Assembly: GCA_964647545.1 (NCBI GenBank) | Contig: CAZYHS010000006.1 | Location: 1 to 64,000 of the forward strand | Direction: 5' to 3' | From: CAZYHS01 sp964647545 | GTDB lineage: Bacteria > UBA10199 > GCA-002796325 > 1-14-0-20-49-13 | Length of the DNA: 64,000 nt | In this document: positions 32,501-40,977 of the stretch, in pieces | Numbering within the stretch: position 1 is the first letter of the stretch | How the letters are laid out: each line of letters begins with the position of its first letter | The notes under the pieces: generated by a model | What the model was told of the DNA's origin: nothing | The model's database searches: none | The model's input: the letters and a program-made list of their open reading frames with translations, nothing else | Made by a program: the position numbers and the translations under genes

Positions 32501-33009
32501 CCGATGAAAGCGAAGTGAAGATCGGCGGCGTTGTCGCGTCGATGCGGGAAATTACGACGAAAAAGGGCGACCGCATGGCCTTTGTCACTCTTGAAGATCT
32601 CAAGGGGATGGCCGATGTGATAGTTTTCCCCGAGCTCTATTCAAAATCGATGGAGGTCATTAAGAGCGACCAGCCGATTTTTGTTGTCGGAAACGTCGAC
32701 GTCGACGAGGAGCGTGCAAAGGTGCTGGCCAGCGATATTTTACTCCTTGCCGATGTTCCGTCGCGACTGACAAAATCGGTCCATTTCAAACTTGCGGCGA
32801 GCGAAACCAATCCCAAGCAGCTTCAAACTTTAAAGCAGGTGCTCACTAGGTTTAAAGGCGACTGCAAAGCCTATCTGCACATGACAATTCCGGGGAAGAG
32901 CGAAACGGTCATGGAGCTTCCTGTCGAATTCAGAGTCGCACCAAGTCAACAGCTGGTCGCATCGGTCGAAAAGATCTTCGGCCACAATGTGACATATTTT
33001 ACCGGCTAA
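29557..33009 (+). CDS. dnaE: DNA polymerase III alpha subunit
   Basis: Catalytic subunit of the replicative polymerase. 1150 residues, the usual DnaE length. An N-terminal PHP domain begins VHLHNHSYYSLLDG; the polymerase active site PDMDIDF lies at about 404-410; helix-hairpin-helix and OB-fold (tRNA-anti) domains follow (KIGGVVASMRE..., about 985-1060). The stop codon TAA at 33007 is the first base triplet of a short 9-bp repeat run. hflX starts 36 nt later on the same strand. Confidence 0.97.
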   Translation: MSHAQFVHLHNHSYYSLLDGALPMSKFIEKAKEYKLPALALTDHGNLFGGLEFYQKCLAAGIKPILGCEMYINSTGSRKERDPRKSGEGGYNHLILLAKNHKGYQNLCHLISVSYLEGFYYKPRIDKEILEECNEGLIAMGACLKGEIPQLILQGDMEGALETAEWYKKVFGDRFYLEIMRFGLEDEAEVNKGLIEIGKKTGIKLVATNDCHYMTQADSSVHDALICIQTGTTISETNRLKFSTDQFYFKSPDEMAQLFSDMSEAVANTLEIAQRCNLELDLKTYHFPKFHLPEGKDIASYFEEQTRKGFAERFADFKAEDLKSYEERLTIELDLIKKMGFPGYFLIVADFINWAKGKGIPVGPGRGSAAGSLVAYCMKITDVDPMPNKLFFERFLNPERVSMPDMDIDFCMRRRGEVIDYVREKYGFVSQIITFGKMKARAVVRDVGRVLGVPYGDVDKIAKLIPAAVNMTLNEALRIEPQLKKIAKDDDRIARLLEIAKGLEGFPRHASTHAAGVVMSDKPLDAFLPLYVGQHDEIVTQFDMKSVEKVGLVKFDFLGLKTLTVMHDAISMVKARTGKDVDLAKISLDDKAVYQRLSSGETPGIFQLESSGMTDLVMKLKPSCFADIVALVALFRPGPLGSGMVDDFINRKHGRTKIEYELPQLEPILKDTYGVIVYQEQVMQIASALAGFTLGDADLLRRAMGKKNADEMAKQRVRFLEGAAKNKIPSAKAEKIFDLMAEFAEYGFNKSHSAAYALIAYQTAYLKFHHQTEFMAALLTSEIANTDKLIFYMNACREAGITVRPPDVNQSMTDFAVVGENEIRFGLAAVKGVGAASVEAMIATRTAEGPFKSIDDFCSRVDSRKANKRVMESLIKCGAFDSLGVHRAQLLSILDVAMQRAQSVQRDRQVGQSSLFDLSGASGGDDSSYAQIPEAIPWSEHQLLAYEKDALGFYISGHPLAQFSSILKLYATATTDVLKEKPDESEVKIGGVVASMREITTKKGDRMAFVTLEDLKGMADVIVFPELYSKSMEVIKSDQPIFVVGNVDVDEERAKVLASDILLLADVPSRLTKSVHFKLAASETNPKQLQTLKQVLTRFKGDCKAYLHMTIPGKSETVMELPVEFRVAPSQQLVASVEKIFGHNVTYFTG

Positions 33010-33040
33010 ACGGAACTAACTGACTTAACTGAAACAACTT
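33007..33040. repeat. short 9-bp-unit array, copy G
   Basis: Four units (TAAACGGAA, CTAACTGAC, TTAACTGAA, ACAACTTTT) fill the gap between dnaE and hflX; the dnaE stop codon belongs to the first unit. Confidence 0.65.
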
Positions 33041-33045
33041 TTTCC

Positions 33046-34272
33046 ATGAAAGAACGCGCGCTACTTGTCGGAATCAAACGCCCGAAAATGACCAATTCGC
33101 AAATGGAGGCGAGCCTTGCCGAGTTGATAAGGCTCGTCGATACCGTTGGCTGCGACGTCGCAAATGTCGTTCGGCAGGAGCTAAAACTCATTACGCCGGC
33201 AACATTTATCGGCAGCGGTAAGGTCGAAGAGATCAAACAAATGGCGGAAGAACTCTCCGTCGATCTGGTTATTTTTGACGACGAGTTGTCGCCGGCACAG
33301 AATAAAAATCTGGCCGATTCTCTTAGCGTGAAGGTTCTCGATCGCACGGCCGTCATTCTCGACATTTTTGCAAAACGTGCGCGCACCCGTGAGGGCGAGC
33401 TGCAAGTTGAGCTCGCGCAGCTTTCGTACAGGCTATCGCGCCTGTCTGGCCGCGGCATTTCAATGATGCAGCAGGCAGGTTACATCGGCAACCGTGGCCC
33501 CGGCGAAACAAAATTGGAAATTGACCAGCGTCGTGTGCGCGAACGCATTTCACATCTTCGAAAAAAACTAAAAGAAGTAAGGCAGCAGCGCGAACTTCAC
33601 AGGCGCAAACGCGAGCAGGTGCCGATCCCGATCGTTTCACTTGTCGGTTACACAAATGCCGGTAAATCGACGCTCATGAACGCTCTTACAAAAGCAGGCG
33701 TCTTTGTTGAAGACCGGCTCTTTGCAACGCTCGACCCGACCGTCAGAAAAATGAAATTAAAAAGCGGCCGCGAAATTCTAATTGCCGACACGGTCGGGTT
33801 CATTCGCAAATTGCCGCATCAGTTGGTCGAGGCGTTTCGTGCAACTTTCGAAGAGGTTGAACGCAGCGATTTACTTCTACACGTTGTCGACATCAGCGAG
33901 CCGGAGGCCGAAAATCAAATAGACGTCGTTGACGACGTACTTGCCGATATGGAGATGACGTCGAAACCGCAGATCGTCGTTTTCAATAAGTGCGACATGC
34001 CGCACAGATATGTTTTTGAAATCGGCAGTGGCGTTGAAATTTCGGCAAAAACAGGTGAGGGGCTCGAAAAACTCGCCGAAAAAATCGAAGAGCTTCTCTC
34101 ACGCGGTTTCAAACATACAAGATTGTCTCTTCCGCACGACGCCGGCGCGATCCTTTCCGAACTCTACAGGATCGGTAGGGTAAGGCGCGTGATTCACAAA
34201 GGTGACTCTGTGATCGTTTCGGCCGACCTTCCCGAGAAACTTGCTGGGAGATACAGAAAATATTGCGTTTAG
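33046..34272 (+). CDS. hflX: ribosome-associated GTPase HflX
   Basis: GTPase that binds the 50S subunit and splits stalled ribosomes. The 408-residue product contains the HflX N-terminal domain, the linker signature GPGETKLEIDQRRVRERI (about 150-167), and the G domain with GYTNAGKST (about 200-208), DTVGF and NKCD. Length is normal. The ribosome site is poor (ACTTTTTCC before the ATG). A promoter for the next gene overlaps its stop codon. Confidence 0.95.
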   Translation: MKERALLVGIKRPKMTNSQMEASLAELIRLVDTVGCDVANVVRQELKLITPATFIGSGKVEEIKQMAEELSVDLVIFDDELSPAQNKNLADSLSVKVLDRTAVILDIFAKRARTREGELQVELAQLSYRLSRLSGRGISMMQQAGYIGNRGPGETKLEIDQRRVRERISHLRKKLKEVRQQRELHRRKREQVPIPIVSLVGYTNAGKSTLMNALTKAGVFVEDRLFATLDPTVRKMKLKSGREILIADTVGFIRKLPHQLVEAFRATFEEVERSDLLLHVVDISEPEAENQIDVVDDVLADMEMTSKPQIVVFNKCDMPHRYVFEIGSGVEISAKTGEGLEKLAEKIEELLSRGFKHTRLSLPHDAGAILSELYRIGRVRRVIHKGDSVIVSADLPEKLAGRYRKYCV

Positions 34273-34291
34273 TTATTCTTGTCTGTATAAA
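34263..34291 (+). promoter_or_regulatory. candidate pgsA promoter inside the hflX 3' end
   Basis: TTGCGT (34263-34268), 17 nt, TATAAA (34286-34291, followed by AT), then 11 nt to the ATG at 34303. A transcript would start about 4 nt before the start codon. Confidence 0.5.
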
Positions 34292-34302
34292 ATCGCGTCG
34301 AT

Positions 34303-34875
34303 ATGGACCTAAAGCACTTTCATGCAGCCAACCTTCTTACTATTTCACGACTGGTTCTTACTCCTGTTTTTCTGGGATGCTTTTTGCTCGAATGGTATTT
34401 TGCCGCGTTCGTCATTTTTATTATCGCCGCATCGACCGATCTTATAGATGGAAGCGTCGCGCGCTGGACGAAAAAACATTCCCAGCTCGGAGCGTTTCTC
34501 GATCCGTTGGCCGACAAGCTGTTAATGATCACGGTCTTTTCATGTCTTGTGTCGGTTCGCGGCATTCCGGCGTGGTTTCTGGCTCTGGTGATCCTGCGCG
34601 ATTTTATGATCATGGGGGGCGTGGGAATTCTAAAGGCGATGAAGATTCGCGTGATTTATGAGCCGTTCTGGACCTCTAAACTTACAACTCTTTCGCAAAT
34701 AATGCTTGGCTTCATGTCGCTGGCCTCTTTATGGACCCCCGGATTTTCAATATGGGTCTATCCGATCATCGATTTTGCGGAAGGGAGCATGTATCTCACT
34801 ACGATCTTGATAGTTATCAGCGGTCTTCAATATCTCCACAAAGGGATCGAAATTCTGCAGGAGCATTACAACTGA
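34303..34875 (+). CDS. pgsA: CDP-alcohol phosphatidyltransferase family protein (probable phosphatidylglycerophosphate synthase)
   Basis: A 190-residue polytopic membrane enzyme. It shows the family signature D(G)x2AR..Dx3D: DLIDGSVARWTKKHSQLGAFLDPLADK at about 47-73 (only the ends are diagnostic). The N-terminal HAANLLTISRLVLTPVF is typical of PgsA, which joins CDP-diacylglycerol and glycerol-3-phosphate. A phosphatidylserine or cardiolipin synthase of the same family cannot be fully excluded. lipB begins 4 nt after its stop. Confidence 0.88.
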   Translation: MDLKHFHAANLLTISRLVLTPVFLGCFLLEWYFAAFVIFIIAASTDLIDGSVARWTKKHSQLGAFLDPLADKLLMITVFSCLVSVRGIPAWFLALVILRDFMIMGGVGILKAMKIRVIYEPFWTSKLTTLSQIMLGFMSLASLWTPGFSIWVYPIIDFAEGSMYLTTILIVISGLQYLHKGIEILQEHYN

Positions 34876-34879
34876 TTTC

Positions 34880-35584
34880 ATGCCTATCACTTCGGTAAAT
34901 TTAGGGCTTCGTTCTTATCTTGACGTTCTCTCTCTGCAAGAGAGACTTTTTAACTACAGGCTTTCTGCGCTGGAAACGGGCAAACGTGACGAGCTTGGAG
35001 ACGTTTTGCTCTTTTGCGAACACAAACCGGTGTTCACTATCGGCAGGCGCGACTGCAGCGAAGATTGGCTAAGCGACAGCAAAACAATTGCCGATGCCGG
35101 AATTGAGGTCGTCAAGACGAACCGCGGCGGCAAAATAACTTATCATGGGCCGGGTCAGCTTGTTTGTTATTTCATTTTCGACATTAACGGGCTTGGGCTG
35201 GGGGTTAAAGATTTTGTGTCGGCCGTCGAAGATGTCTGCCTAAAAGTTCTTGGCGGATACGGCATTAATGCCGGTAGGCATCCGGAGCATCCCGGAATTT
35301 GGGTTGGAAACGAAAAGATCGTCGCCGTCGGATTTCACGTTTCAAAAGGAATCACCATGCACGGCATAGCTGTCAACGTTGACCCAGACATGAAGCACTA
35401 TGGTCACATTGTTCCATGCGGCATCCGCGACATGGGGGTGACATCAATCAAGGCGCACGCACACAATCGCCCCGAAATTGACGGGCTCATCGAAACGTTT
35501 TGCAAGGAGTGCGGGGAAGTCTTTCGTCAGCCTTTGACCGGTTCCACGGAGGAGAAGGTCAGGGTATTGTCGGGTTCTTCGTAA
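34880..35584 (+). CDS. lipB: octanoyltransferase LipB
   Basis: Transfers octanoyl groups from acyl carrier protein to lipoyl domains. 234 residues. Conserved elements are NRGGKITYHGPGQLV (about 77-91), the catalytic Lys region KIVAVGFHVSKG (about 153-164) and catalytic Cys in VPCGI (about 178-182). It follows pgsA by 4 nt. The last 58 nt overlap the 3' end of a small convergent gene. Confidence 0.95.
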   Translation: MPITSVNLGLRSYLDVLSLQERLFNYRLSALETGKRDELGDVLLFCEHKPVFTIGRRDCSEDWLSDSKTIADAGIEVVKTNRGGKITYHGPGQLVCYFIFDINGLGLGVKDFVSAVEDVCLKVLGGYGINAGRHPEHPGIWVGNEKIVAVGFHVSKGITMHGIAVNVDPDMKHYGHIVPCGIRDMGVTSIKAHAHNRPEIDGLIETFCKECGEVFRQPLTGSTEEKVRVLSGSS

Positions 35585-35727
35585 ACCTTGAGGGAGTCCA
35601 TATTTGACGACTCGTCCGGAAGCGAATTTAAGTGAGCTTCCAGAGCTTCTTTGGTCAAAAGCCCCTTTGAGATCACTTTGTTTGTGATCCTTTTATCGTA
35701 CAGCATCTCTTCAACTTTCTTGCCCAT
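35527..35727 (-). CDS. small conserved-looking protein downstream of the diadenylate cyclase
   Basis: A 66-residue acidic/basic protein without signal peptide. It has a helical N-terminal half containing DKRITNKVISKGLLTKEALEA, ending ..LNSLPDES, and a disordered-looking C-terminus. AAAGG lies 8-10 nt before the ATG, and the start is 5 nt after the cyclase stop codon, so the two should be co-translated. Its end overlaps the convergent lipB by 58 nt. I do not know a function; the tight link to c-di-AMP synthesis is suggestive only. Confidence 0.7.
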   Translation of the reverse strand: MGKKVEEMLYDKRITNKVISKGLLTKEALEAHLNSLPDESSNMDSLKVYEEPDNTLTFSSVEPVKG

Positions 35728-35732
35728 ATTTT

Positions 35733-36626
35733 TTACCTTTTCACCGGCGCCTTTTCCAGATCCATCAGGATTTTGCCGTCTTTGAATATTTTAACATCGC
35801 CGCTCGACTCTGAGATGACAAATGCCACGGCTTTTGTCAAGGCCGTGATTCCGGCGGCCGCCATGTGTCTGGCGCCCAGCCCGCGCGGGAGGTTGGTATC
35901 GTCGCTTGCGGCCGAGAGATAACGTCCGGCCGTCAGTACAACGCCTTCGTTGCTAATAACGAAGGCCCCGTCCATAGCCGCAAATTCGCGGATGGTCTCC
36001 TTTAGCTGCGGGTTAAGGATATTGCGCTCGTCCTCTTCATATCCTTTGAATGGGTTGATTATCATTTGCCGTGAGAGCTGCAAAACATGCTCTTCGTCAC
36101 CGACCACAAATATTGTCCCGATGGGTTTGCCTTCACGCCCTTTGTCGGCCAGTTCGATAGCGAGGTTTAAAACGGCGTGGAAGACCTCGGGGTTGACGTC
36201 CTCGGTTATCTTGGTGAGGTTGCGTCCCGTGACGATCTCGGATTCTTTTGAAGTGTTGATTATCTGGATGTTGTCGAGTTCGCCGCTTTCAGCGCTACCG
36301 ACGACGCAGACCGTTGTTGTTCCCGCTTCAATGTGCTCCAGCGAAAGGGCAAACATGACCGCCAGTTTTATCAAGGCGATGCGGGTAAGATTTATTTTGG
36401 GGACCGAAACTATCGCCTTGGCGCAAGCTCCGAGATCGGCGCGGTCTTCGGGGTCGAACTCGACCTTTTTCTTTTTGCTGGCAAGTATTATATCGAATTT
36501 TTTTGGGATTCGGTCTTCGTATTTCAGGTCGTCAAGCGGGTCGATGTAGATGATTATCGACTTTGCGCCGACCTTCTCGGCCAGACTGAATGCGGATTTG
36601 ATGATGAGCTTGCTTGTGGCGTTCAT
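35733..36626 (-). CDS. diadenylate cyclase (DisA_N domain, DacZ-like)
   Basis: Predicted to make cyclic di-AMP from ATP. The 297-residue product has an N-terminal alpha/beta domain (residues 1-115) and a C-terminal DAC domain with the motifs DGA (219-221) and GARHMAAAGI (251-260). The usual RHR motif reads RHM here; the Arg-His pair is kept. The layout, with an N-terminal non-membrane domain, is more like archaeal-type DacZ than DacA or DisA, and no membrane segment is present. GGAGA precedes the ATG. Gene divergent from dsbD. Confidence 0.85.
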   Translation of the reverse strand: MNATSKLIIKSAFSLAEKVGAKSIIIYIDPLDDLKYEDRIPKKFDIILASKKKKVEFDPEDRADLGACAKAIVSVPKINLTRIALIKLAVMFALSLEHIEAGTTTVCVVGSAESGELDNIQIINTSKESEIVTGRNLTKITEDVNPEVFHAVLNLAIELADKGREGKPIGTIFVVGDEEHVLQLSRQMIINPFKGYEEDERNILNPQLKETIREFAAMDGAFVISNEGVVLTAGRYLSAASDDTNLPRGLGARHMAAAGITALTKAVAFVISESSGDVKIFKDGKILMDLEKAPVKR

Positions 36627-36652
36627 TTATTCTCCGAAAATACACAACTCAT

Positions 36653-36681
36653 TTGCAATTATCAAACAAAATTTGTATAGT
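36653..36681 (+). promoter_or_regulatory. dsbD promoter candidate
   Basis: TTGCAA (36653-36658), 17 nt, TATAGT (36676-36681). The leader of about 35 nt that follows contains two tandem copies of TTTTTGAAGA and a third partial copy. Confidence 0.55.
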
Positions 36682-36721
36682 TTTTGAGGGTTTTTGAAGA
36701 TTTTTGAAGATCGCAGCCACT

Positions 36722-38326
36722 ATGAAAATAAAAATCATTCCCGCTCTTGCGGTATTGTTGTCGCTTCTTTCGCTTGGAAGTATCGAATCGCCTTTCTCGG
36801 TCAGTTGGAGCTCATCCAAGACCCGTGTTGAGGCCGGTAAAGAGCATAAGACCGACGTCATCATCAGGATACCCGCCGGTTATCATCTTTATGCCGATAA
36901 GACCGAGCTTGCCTTCACATCCCTTGACGGCATCAAAATTAAAAAGGTCGGATATCCCGCCCCAGTCGACAGGGTCGATCCTTTTAGCGGCAAGGTTAAC
37001 AAGGTTTATCAGACCGGAGTGATTTCTATTGAAGTTGTCTTTGACGTTCCTGAAACTTTACCAAGAGGTTCGCGCGAGCTTACGGCGGTTCTTGAGCTTC
37101 AGGGTTGTTCCGAGAAATTGTGTATGCGACCCGAAGAGTTCTTTCTTTCGTGGCCGTTGGAGGTTTCGACCAGCGAAGGTGAGATGACCGAAGCTCGGCC
37201 GGAAAAGATCGTTGCGGGCGATTGGAGCCTAGAGTCTCTTCTTAAGATCAATGATTTTCAGCAGGTGCTTGCTCGGGGCCGGCTGGTCGTCATACTGGTT
37301 GTATTTGCGGCCGGCTTGCTCACCGGACTTACTCCGTGCGTATGGCCGATGATACCGATAACTCTTATGGTCGTCGGGGTTCACAAGCGCAGCAACGTTT
37401 TGGGGAATTTGCTGCTTTCAATGACGATTGTTTTAGGTCTGGCGGTAACGTACGCTTCGCTCGGGCTTGTCGCCTCGGTTGCAGGCGACCAGATAGGTTT
37501 TTTATTTCAAAGCAAGATTTTCGTCGCTGTTATCGGGCTGCTTCTTGTTGCGATGGCTCTTTCAATGTTCGGTCTGTTCACGCTGAACATGCCGCACGGT
37601 CTTCTCGGCCTCTTTTCTAAGCTGTCGGGGCGAGGCTACAAGGGGGCTTTTCTGTCGGGGGTTGCAATGGGCTTTATGGCCACCCCTTGTGTCGGTCCGG
37701 TCTTGGGGCCGCTACTTGTGTGGGTCTCCTCACAGAAAGAATATCTTTTCGGCGCCGAGTTGCTTGCGGTCTATGCTCTTGGGATCGGGGTTTTCTACAT
37801 CGTCATCGGGACTTTTTACGGAACAATATCGGGACATCTAAAAGATGTGAAGCTGGGTCTCTATGCAAAGAAGCTCCTTGGCGTTTTGCTGCTTTTGGTC
37901 GGGCTTTATTATCTTGGTTCGCTGGTTGGAATGAATGGAAACGGCTCTCTGCCGTCAGGCGATTGGAGCGCGAACGAACCGGCGGCCGTCTTGAAGGCAA
38001 GGGCCGAGGAAAAGCCTTTGCTTATCGTCTTTGGCGCAAGATGGTGTCCGCCGTGTCAGCAGCTTAAAAAAGAAATCCTCAACGATAAAAATGTGGCAGA
38101 GAGGTTGAAGGCACTGTCGTTGCTCTACGTTGACGCCTCCTACGAAACAAAAGAAATAGCTTCTGTGCTCGATAAATATGGTGTAGTCGGCCTTCCGACG
38201 GTACTCTTCGTGTCGAGTTACGGGGATGTTTGGCATGACCTTGCTTTTGTCGGGCGGGTGCCTGATAAAGTCGAGATAGTGAAAACGATAGATGAAGCCG
38301 AGCGGCGGGCTTTGGAGAAGAGATGA
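36722..38326 (+). CDS. dsbD: thiol:disulfide interchange protein DsbD
   Basis: Inner-membrane protein that carries electrons from cytoplasmic thioredoxin to periplasmic thiol proteins. From the ATG at 36722 the product has 534 residues: signal peptide, N-terminal DsbD-alpha-like domain (about 25-150), a polytopic domain with the paired redox cysteines (LTPCVWPMIP and ATPCVGPVLGP, about 195-330), and a C-terminal thioredoxin domain with the active site WCPPC near residue 441. Domain order and length match the family. The stop overlaps the ribosome site of the GMC oxidoreductase gene, so both are co-expressed. Confidence 0.93.
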   Translation: MKIKIIPALAVLLSLLSLGSIESPFSVSWSSSKTRVEAGKEHKTDVIIRIPAGYHLYADKTELAFTSLDGIKIKKVGYPAPVDRVDPFSGKVNKVYQTGVISIEVVFDVPETLPRGSRELTAVLELQGCSEKLCMRPEEFFLSWPLEVSTSEGEMTEARPEKIVAGDWSLESLLKINDFQQVLARGRLVVILVVFAAGLLTGLTPCVWPMIPITLMVVGVHKRSNVLGNLLLSMTIVLGLAVTYASLGLVASVAGDQIGFLFQSKIFVAVIGLLLVAMALSMFGLFTLNMPHGLLGLFSKLSGRGYKGAFLSGVAMGFMATPCVGPVLGPLLVWVSSQKEYLFGAELLAVYALGIGVFYIVIGTFYGTISGHLKDVKLGLYAKKLLGVLLLLVGLYYLGSLVGMNGNGSLPSGDWSANEPAAVLKARAEEKPLLIVFGARWCPPCQQLKKEILNDKNVAERLKALSLLYVDASYETKEIASVLDKYGVVGLPTVLFVSSYGDVWHDLAFVGRVPDKVEIVKTIDEAERRALEKR

Positions 38327-38327
38327 T

Positions 38328-40259
38328 ATGTCGATATTAACGAACATGGAGCGCGAGATTGTCACGGAGTTCGCTAAAACTCTTATTCCGCTTCCTTCGG
38401 AAAAACTCGGAAAGAGCGTCGAAGCGGTCGATGTCGCATCTAACGTGGACGATCATCTCAAATATTTTTCTAAAGACCTGCGGCTTTCCTTTAGAGCCTT
38501 GCTGCTACTGTTCGACTGGGGCGCCTTTTTTTATTATTTGCGTTGTAAGCCGTTTAGAAGGCTAAAGCCCGAATGGAAAAAACGCTATCTTGAAGCGTGG
38601 CACAATTCGAGTTGGGCGCCAAAACGAGCGCTGTGGCGGTTTCTCGACGCAATAATTTACATGAATTACTACACGGACGAGGAGGTCTATAAGGCCTGCG
38701 GCTGGACGCCGAGCTATAAAAAACGCCTCCCCGAGCCGGTTTTCCCTCATGAGAATGTCTCGATCGCTCCAAGTGATAAAGATATGAAGGTCGAGTGCGA
38801 TGTTTGCGTTATCGGCAGTGGCGCCGGTGGGGCGGCGATCGCGGCAAAGCTCGCAAAGGCCGGCAGAAAAGTTGTCATATTGGAAGAGGGGGGATATTTC
38901 ACCTCCGAAGATTTCGGCAGCGACGCGGTCGTGCAGACAAAGATGCTCTATCGTGACGGCGGAATGGTCAACACTTTCGGTTGGCCGGCGATCCTCGTTC
39001 CGGTCGGCAAATGTGTCGGCGGCACAACAACGATAAATTCGGGCACATGTTTTAGAACTCCGCCGGAACTTCTCGATAAGTGGGCTTTAGAGTTCGGTCT
39101 TTCAACGTGGAACGCCGAGAGAATGCGCCCGTATTTTGAAGAGGCAGAGGAGATGCTCGGCGTGGCGCCGGCGGCCGACAACGTTTTGCGCGGCAATACG
39201 CACGCTTTCATCAAAGGGATCGAAAAACTCGGTTTCAAAGGCGCGCCTCTTCTTCGAAATTCTCCCGCATGCACCGGCAGCGGCGTCTGCTGTTTCGGTT
39301 GCCCGACAAATGCCAAGCGCAGCATGAACATCAGCTACATTCCAGAGGCTCTTCGTCACGGCGCAAAGCTTTTTTGCCATTGTCAGGCGAGCCGCTTTTT
39401 GTATGAAGGGGGCCACGCCACCACGGTCATTGCGCGATTTAGGGACCCGCTCACGCGCAAGCGTCTGGCAAGTCTTGAGGTGAAGGCAAAGACCATCGTG
39501 CTTGCTTGCGGAACTTTGCATACGCCCGTGCTTTTGATGAGAAGCCATGTCCCCAACATGTCGGGACAGATCGGGCATAATCTTACGCTTCATCCGGCGG
39601 CCAAGGTCATCGGAATTTTCAAAGATGAAATTCGCGGCTGGGACGAAATCCCGCAAGGCTATTATGTCGATGCCCTCAAAAAAGAGGGGATCATGCTGGA
39701 GGGAATTTTCCTTCCGCCGTCGTACATGGCCAGCTCTTTGCTCCACACCGGAGAGAGACACCGTCAGATCATGGAGCGCTATAATAACCTAGCAGTTTTC
39801 GGGCTCATGGTCAGCGACACCAGCAAGGGCCGCATTTTGAGGTTGCCGGGGAACAGGCCTGTCACAATTTATAATTTAAACAAAGCCGACTTGAAGAAAT
39901 TTATAAGCGGGCTTGAAGTCCTAGCACAGGCATTTTTCGCCGCCGGAGCCGAAAGCGTGCTCCTGCCGATTCACACCGCTCCCGAAATTACACGCGAAGA
40001 GGGGGCTTGTGCGGTCAAGTGCAGAAAGATCCGTCAGAAAGATTTAGACCTCGCGGCGTTTCATCCGCTTGGCACGTGCAGAATGGGAGCAAATCCGAAA
40101 GAAGCGGTTTGCGATCCGTTCGGCAGAGTTTATGGGCTCGATAATGTGTTTATTTCGGACGGTTCGATTTTCCCGACATCGCTTGGCGTAAATCCGATGA
40201 TGTCGATCATAGCCGCCGGACTTAAGATCGGCGACTACATTAATAGAGAGGTCCTATAG
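38328..40259 (+). CDS. GMC-family FAD oxidoreductase with N-terminal helical domain
   Basis: 643 residues. After a helical N-terminal part (1-150) resembling gluconate dehydrogenase subunit 3, an FAD-binding motif CVIGSGAGGAAIAAKLAKAG begins near residue 161. The GMC C-terminal block HPLGTCRMG lies near 578, followed by the FAD-contacting SDGSIFPTSLGVNP. A Cys-rich patch CTGSGVCCFGCPT (about 316-328) is seen in a subgroup of bacterial GMC and steroid-oxidase-like proteins. Substrate unknown; probably an alcohol or sterol-like compound. I chose the ATG at 38328, one nucleotide after the dsbD stop and behind GGAGAAGAG. Confidence 0.88.
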   Translation: MSILTNMEREIVTEFAKTLIPLPSEKLGKSVEAVDVASNVDDHLKYFSKDLRLSFRALLLLFDWGAFFYYLRCKPFRRLKPEWKKRYLEAWHNSSWAPKRALWRFLDAIIYMNYYTDEEVYKACGWTPSYKKRLPEPVFPHENVSIAPSDKDMKVECDVCVIGSGAGGAAIAAKLAKAGRKVVILEEGGYFTSEDFGSDAVVQTKMLYRDGGMVNTFGWPAILVPVGKCVGGTTTINSGTCFRTPPELLDKWALEFGLSTWNAERMRPYFEEAEEMLGVAPAADNVLRGNTHAFIKGIEKLGFKGAPLLRNSPACTGSGVCCFGCPTNAKRSMNISYIPEALRHGAKLFCHCQASRFLYEGGHATTVIARFRDPLTRKRLASLEVKAKTIVLACGTLHTPVLLMRSHVPNMSGQIGHNLTLHPAAKVIGIFKDEIRGWDEIPQGYYVDALKKEGIMLEGIFLPPSYMASSLLHTGERHRQIMERYNNLAVFGLMVSDTSKGRILRLPGNRPVTIYNLNKADLKKFISGLEVLAQAFFAAGAESVLLPIHTAPEITREEGACAVKCRKIRQKDLDLAAFHPLGTCRMGANPKEAVCDPFGRVYGLDNVFISDGSIFPTSLGVNPMMSIIAAGLKIGDYINREVL

Positions 40260-40269
40260 CGGGCTCGCA

Positions 40270-40337
40270 TCGTCATTCCAGCGTATGCTGGAATCCATTG
40301 AATACAGATGAGATCCCAGCCTTAGCCGGGATGACAT
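40270..40337. repeat. two GTCAT-type hairpins before folE
   Basis: GTCATTCCAGCGTATGCTGGAATCC and GATCCCAGCC...GGGATGACAT, back to back, end 19 nt before the folE start. Confidence 0.75.
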
Positions 40338-40356
40338 AGAGAAAGGTTTTTGAATT

Positions 40357-40896
40357 ATGGAAAAGCTTATCAAACAGATGCTGGTTGAACTTGGCGAAAA
40401 TCCAAACAGAGAAGGGCTGTGCAAAACTCCGGAGCGTGTGAGCGAGTCGTTGAAGTTTTTAACCTCCGGCTACGGCGAAGATCCGGCAAAGTTGATCAAG
40501 AGCTCGGTCTTCACCGACAAGTACGACGAAATGGTGATCGTAAGAGACATTCCGTTTTACAGCCTTTGCGAGCATCATCTGCTGCCGTTTTACGGTGAGG
40601 CGCATGTTGCATATCTTCCCGACGGAAAGTTGGTCGGGATTTCAAAAATCGCAAGAATGGTCGAAATTTTCGCGAGGCGCTTGCAAGTTCAGGAGCGCAT
40701 GACCCAGCAGATCGCGGAGACAATCCAAAATATCCTCAAGCCCAAGGGCGTTGCTGTTGTTGTGAAGGCGCAGCATCTTTGCATGCAGATGAGGGGGGTG
40801 CAGACTCACAAGGCTTCAATTGTTACGAGCGCTATGCTTGGCGCATTTCGTAAGCGTCAATCGACCCGCGCCGAATTTATGAATTTGATAAAATAG
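40357..40896 (+). CDS. folE: GTP cyclohydrolase I
   Basis: Converts GTP to 7,8-dihydroneopterin triphosphate, the first step of folate (and pterin) synthesis. 179 residues. The zinc ligands are visible in CEHHLLPF (Cys71, His74) and HLCMQMRG (Cys near 142); the N-terminal EGLCKTPERV is typical. GAAAGG precedes the ATG. A strong terminator follows. Confidence 0.96.
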   Translation: MEKLIKQMLVELGENPNREGLCKTPERVSESLKFLTSGYGEDPAKLIKSSVFTDKYDEMVIVRDIPFYSLCEHHLLPFYGEAHVAYLPDGKLVGISKIARMVEIFARRLQVQERMTQQIAETIQNILKPKGVAVVVKAQHLCMQMRGVQTHKASIVTSAMLGAFRKRQSTRAEFMNLIK

Positions 40897-40927
40897 TGTG
40901 AGGCTGGAGTATGTTTAGAAAATAAAA

Positions 40928-40958
40928 AACCCCGTGTCTTGCGACACGGGGTTAATTT
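40928..40958. terminator. bidirectional terminator folE / csp
   Basis: Perfect 11-bp stem AACCCCGTGTC-TTGC-GACACGGGGTT with T-rich sequence on the right and an A-tract on the left, so it can end folE (+) and the cold-shock gene (-). Confidence 0.9.
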
Positions 40959-40977
40959 TTGCGCGAAGTCTAAAAGC

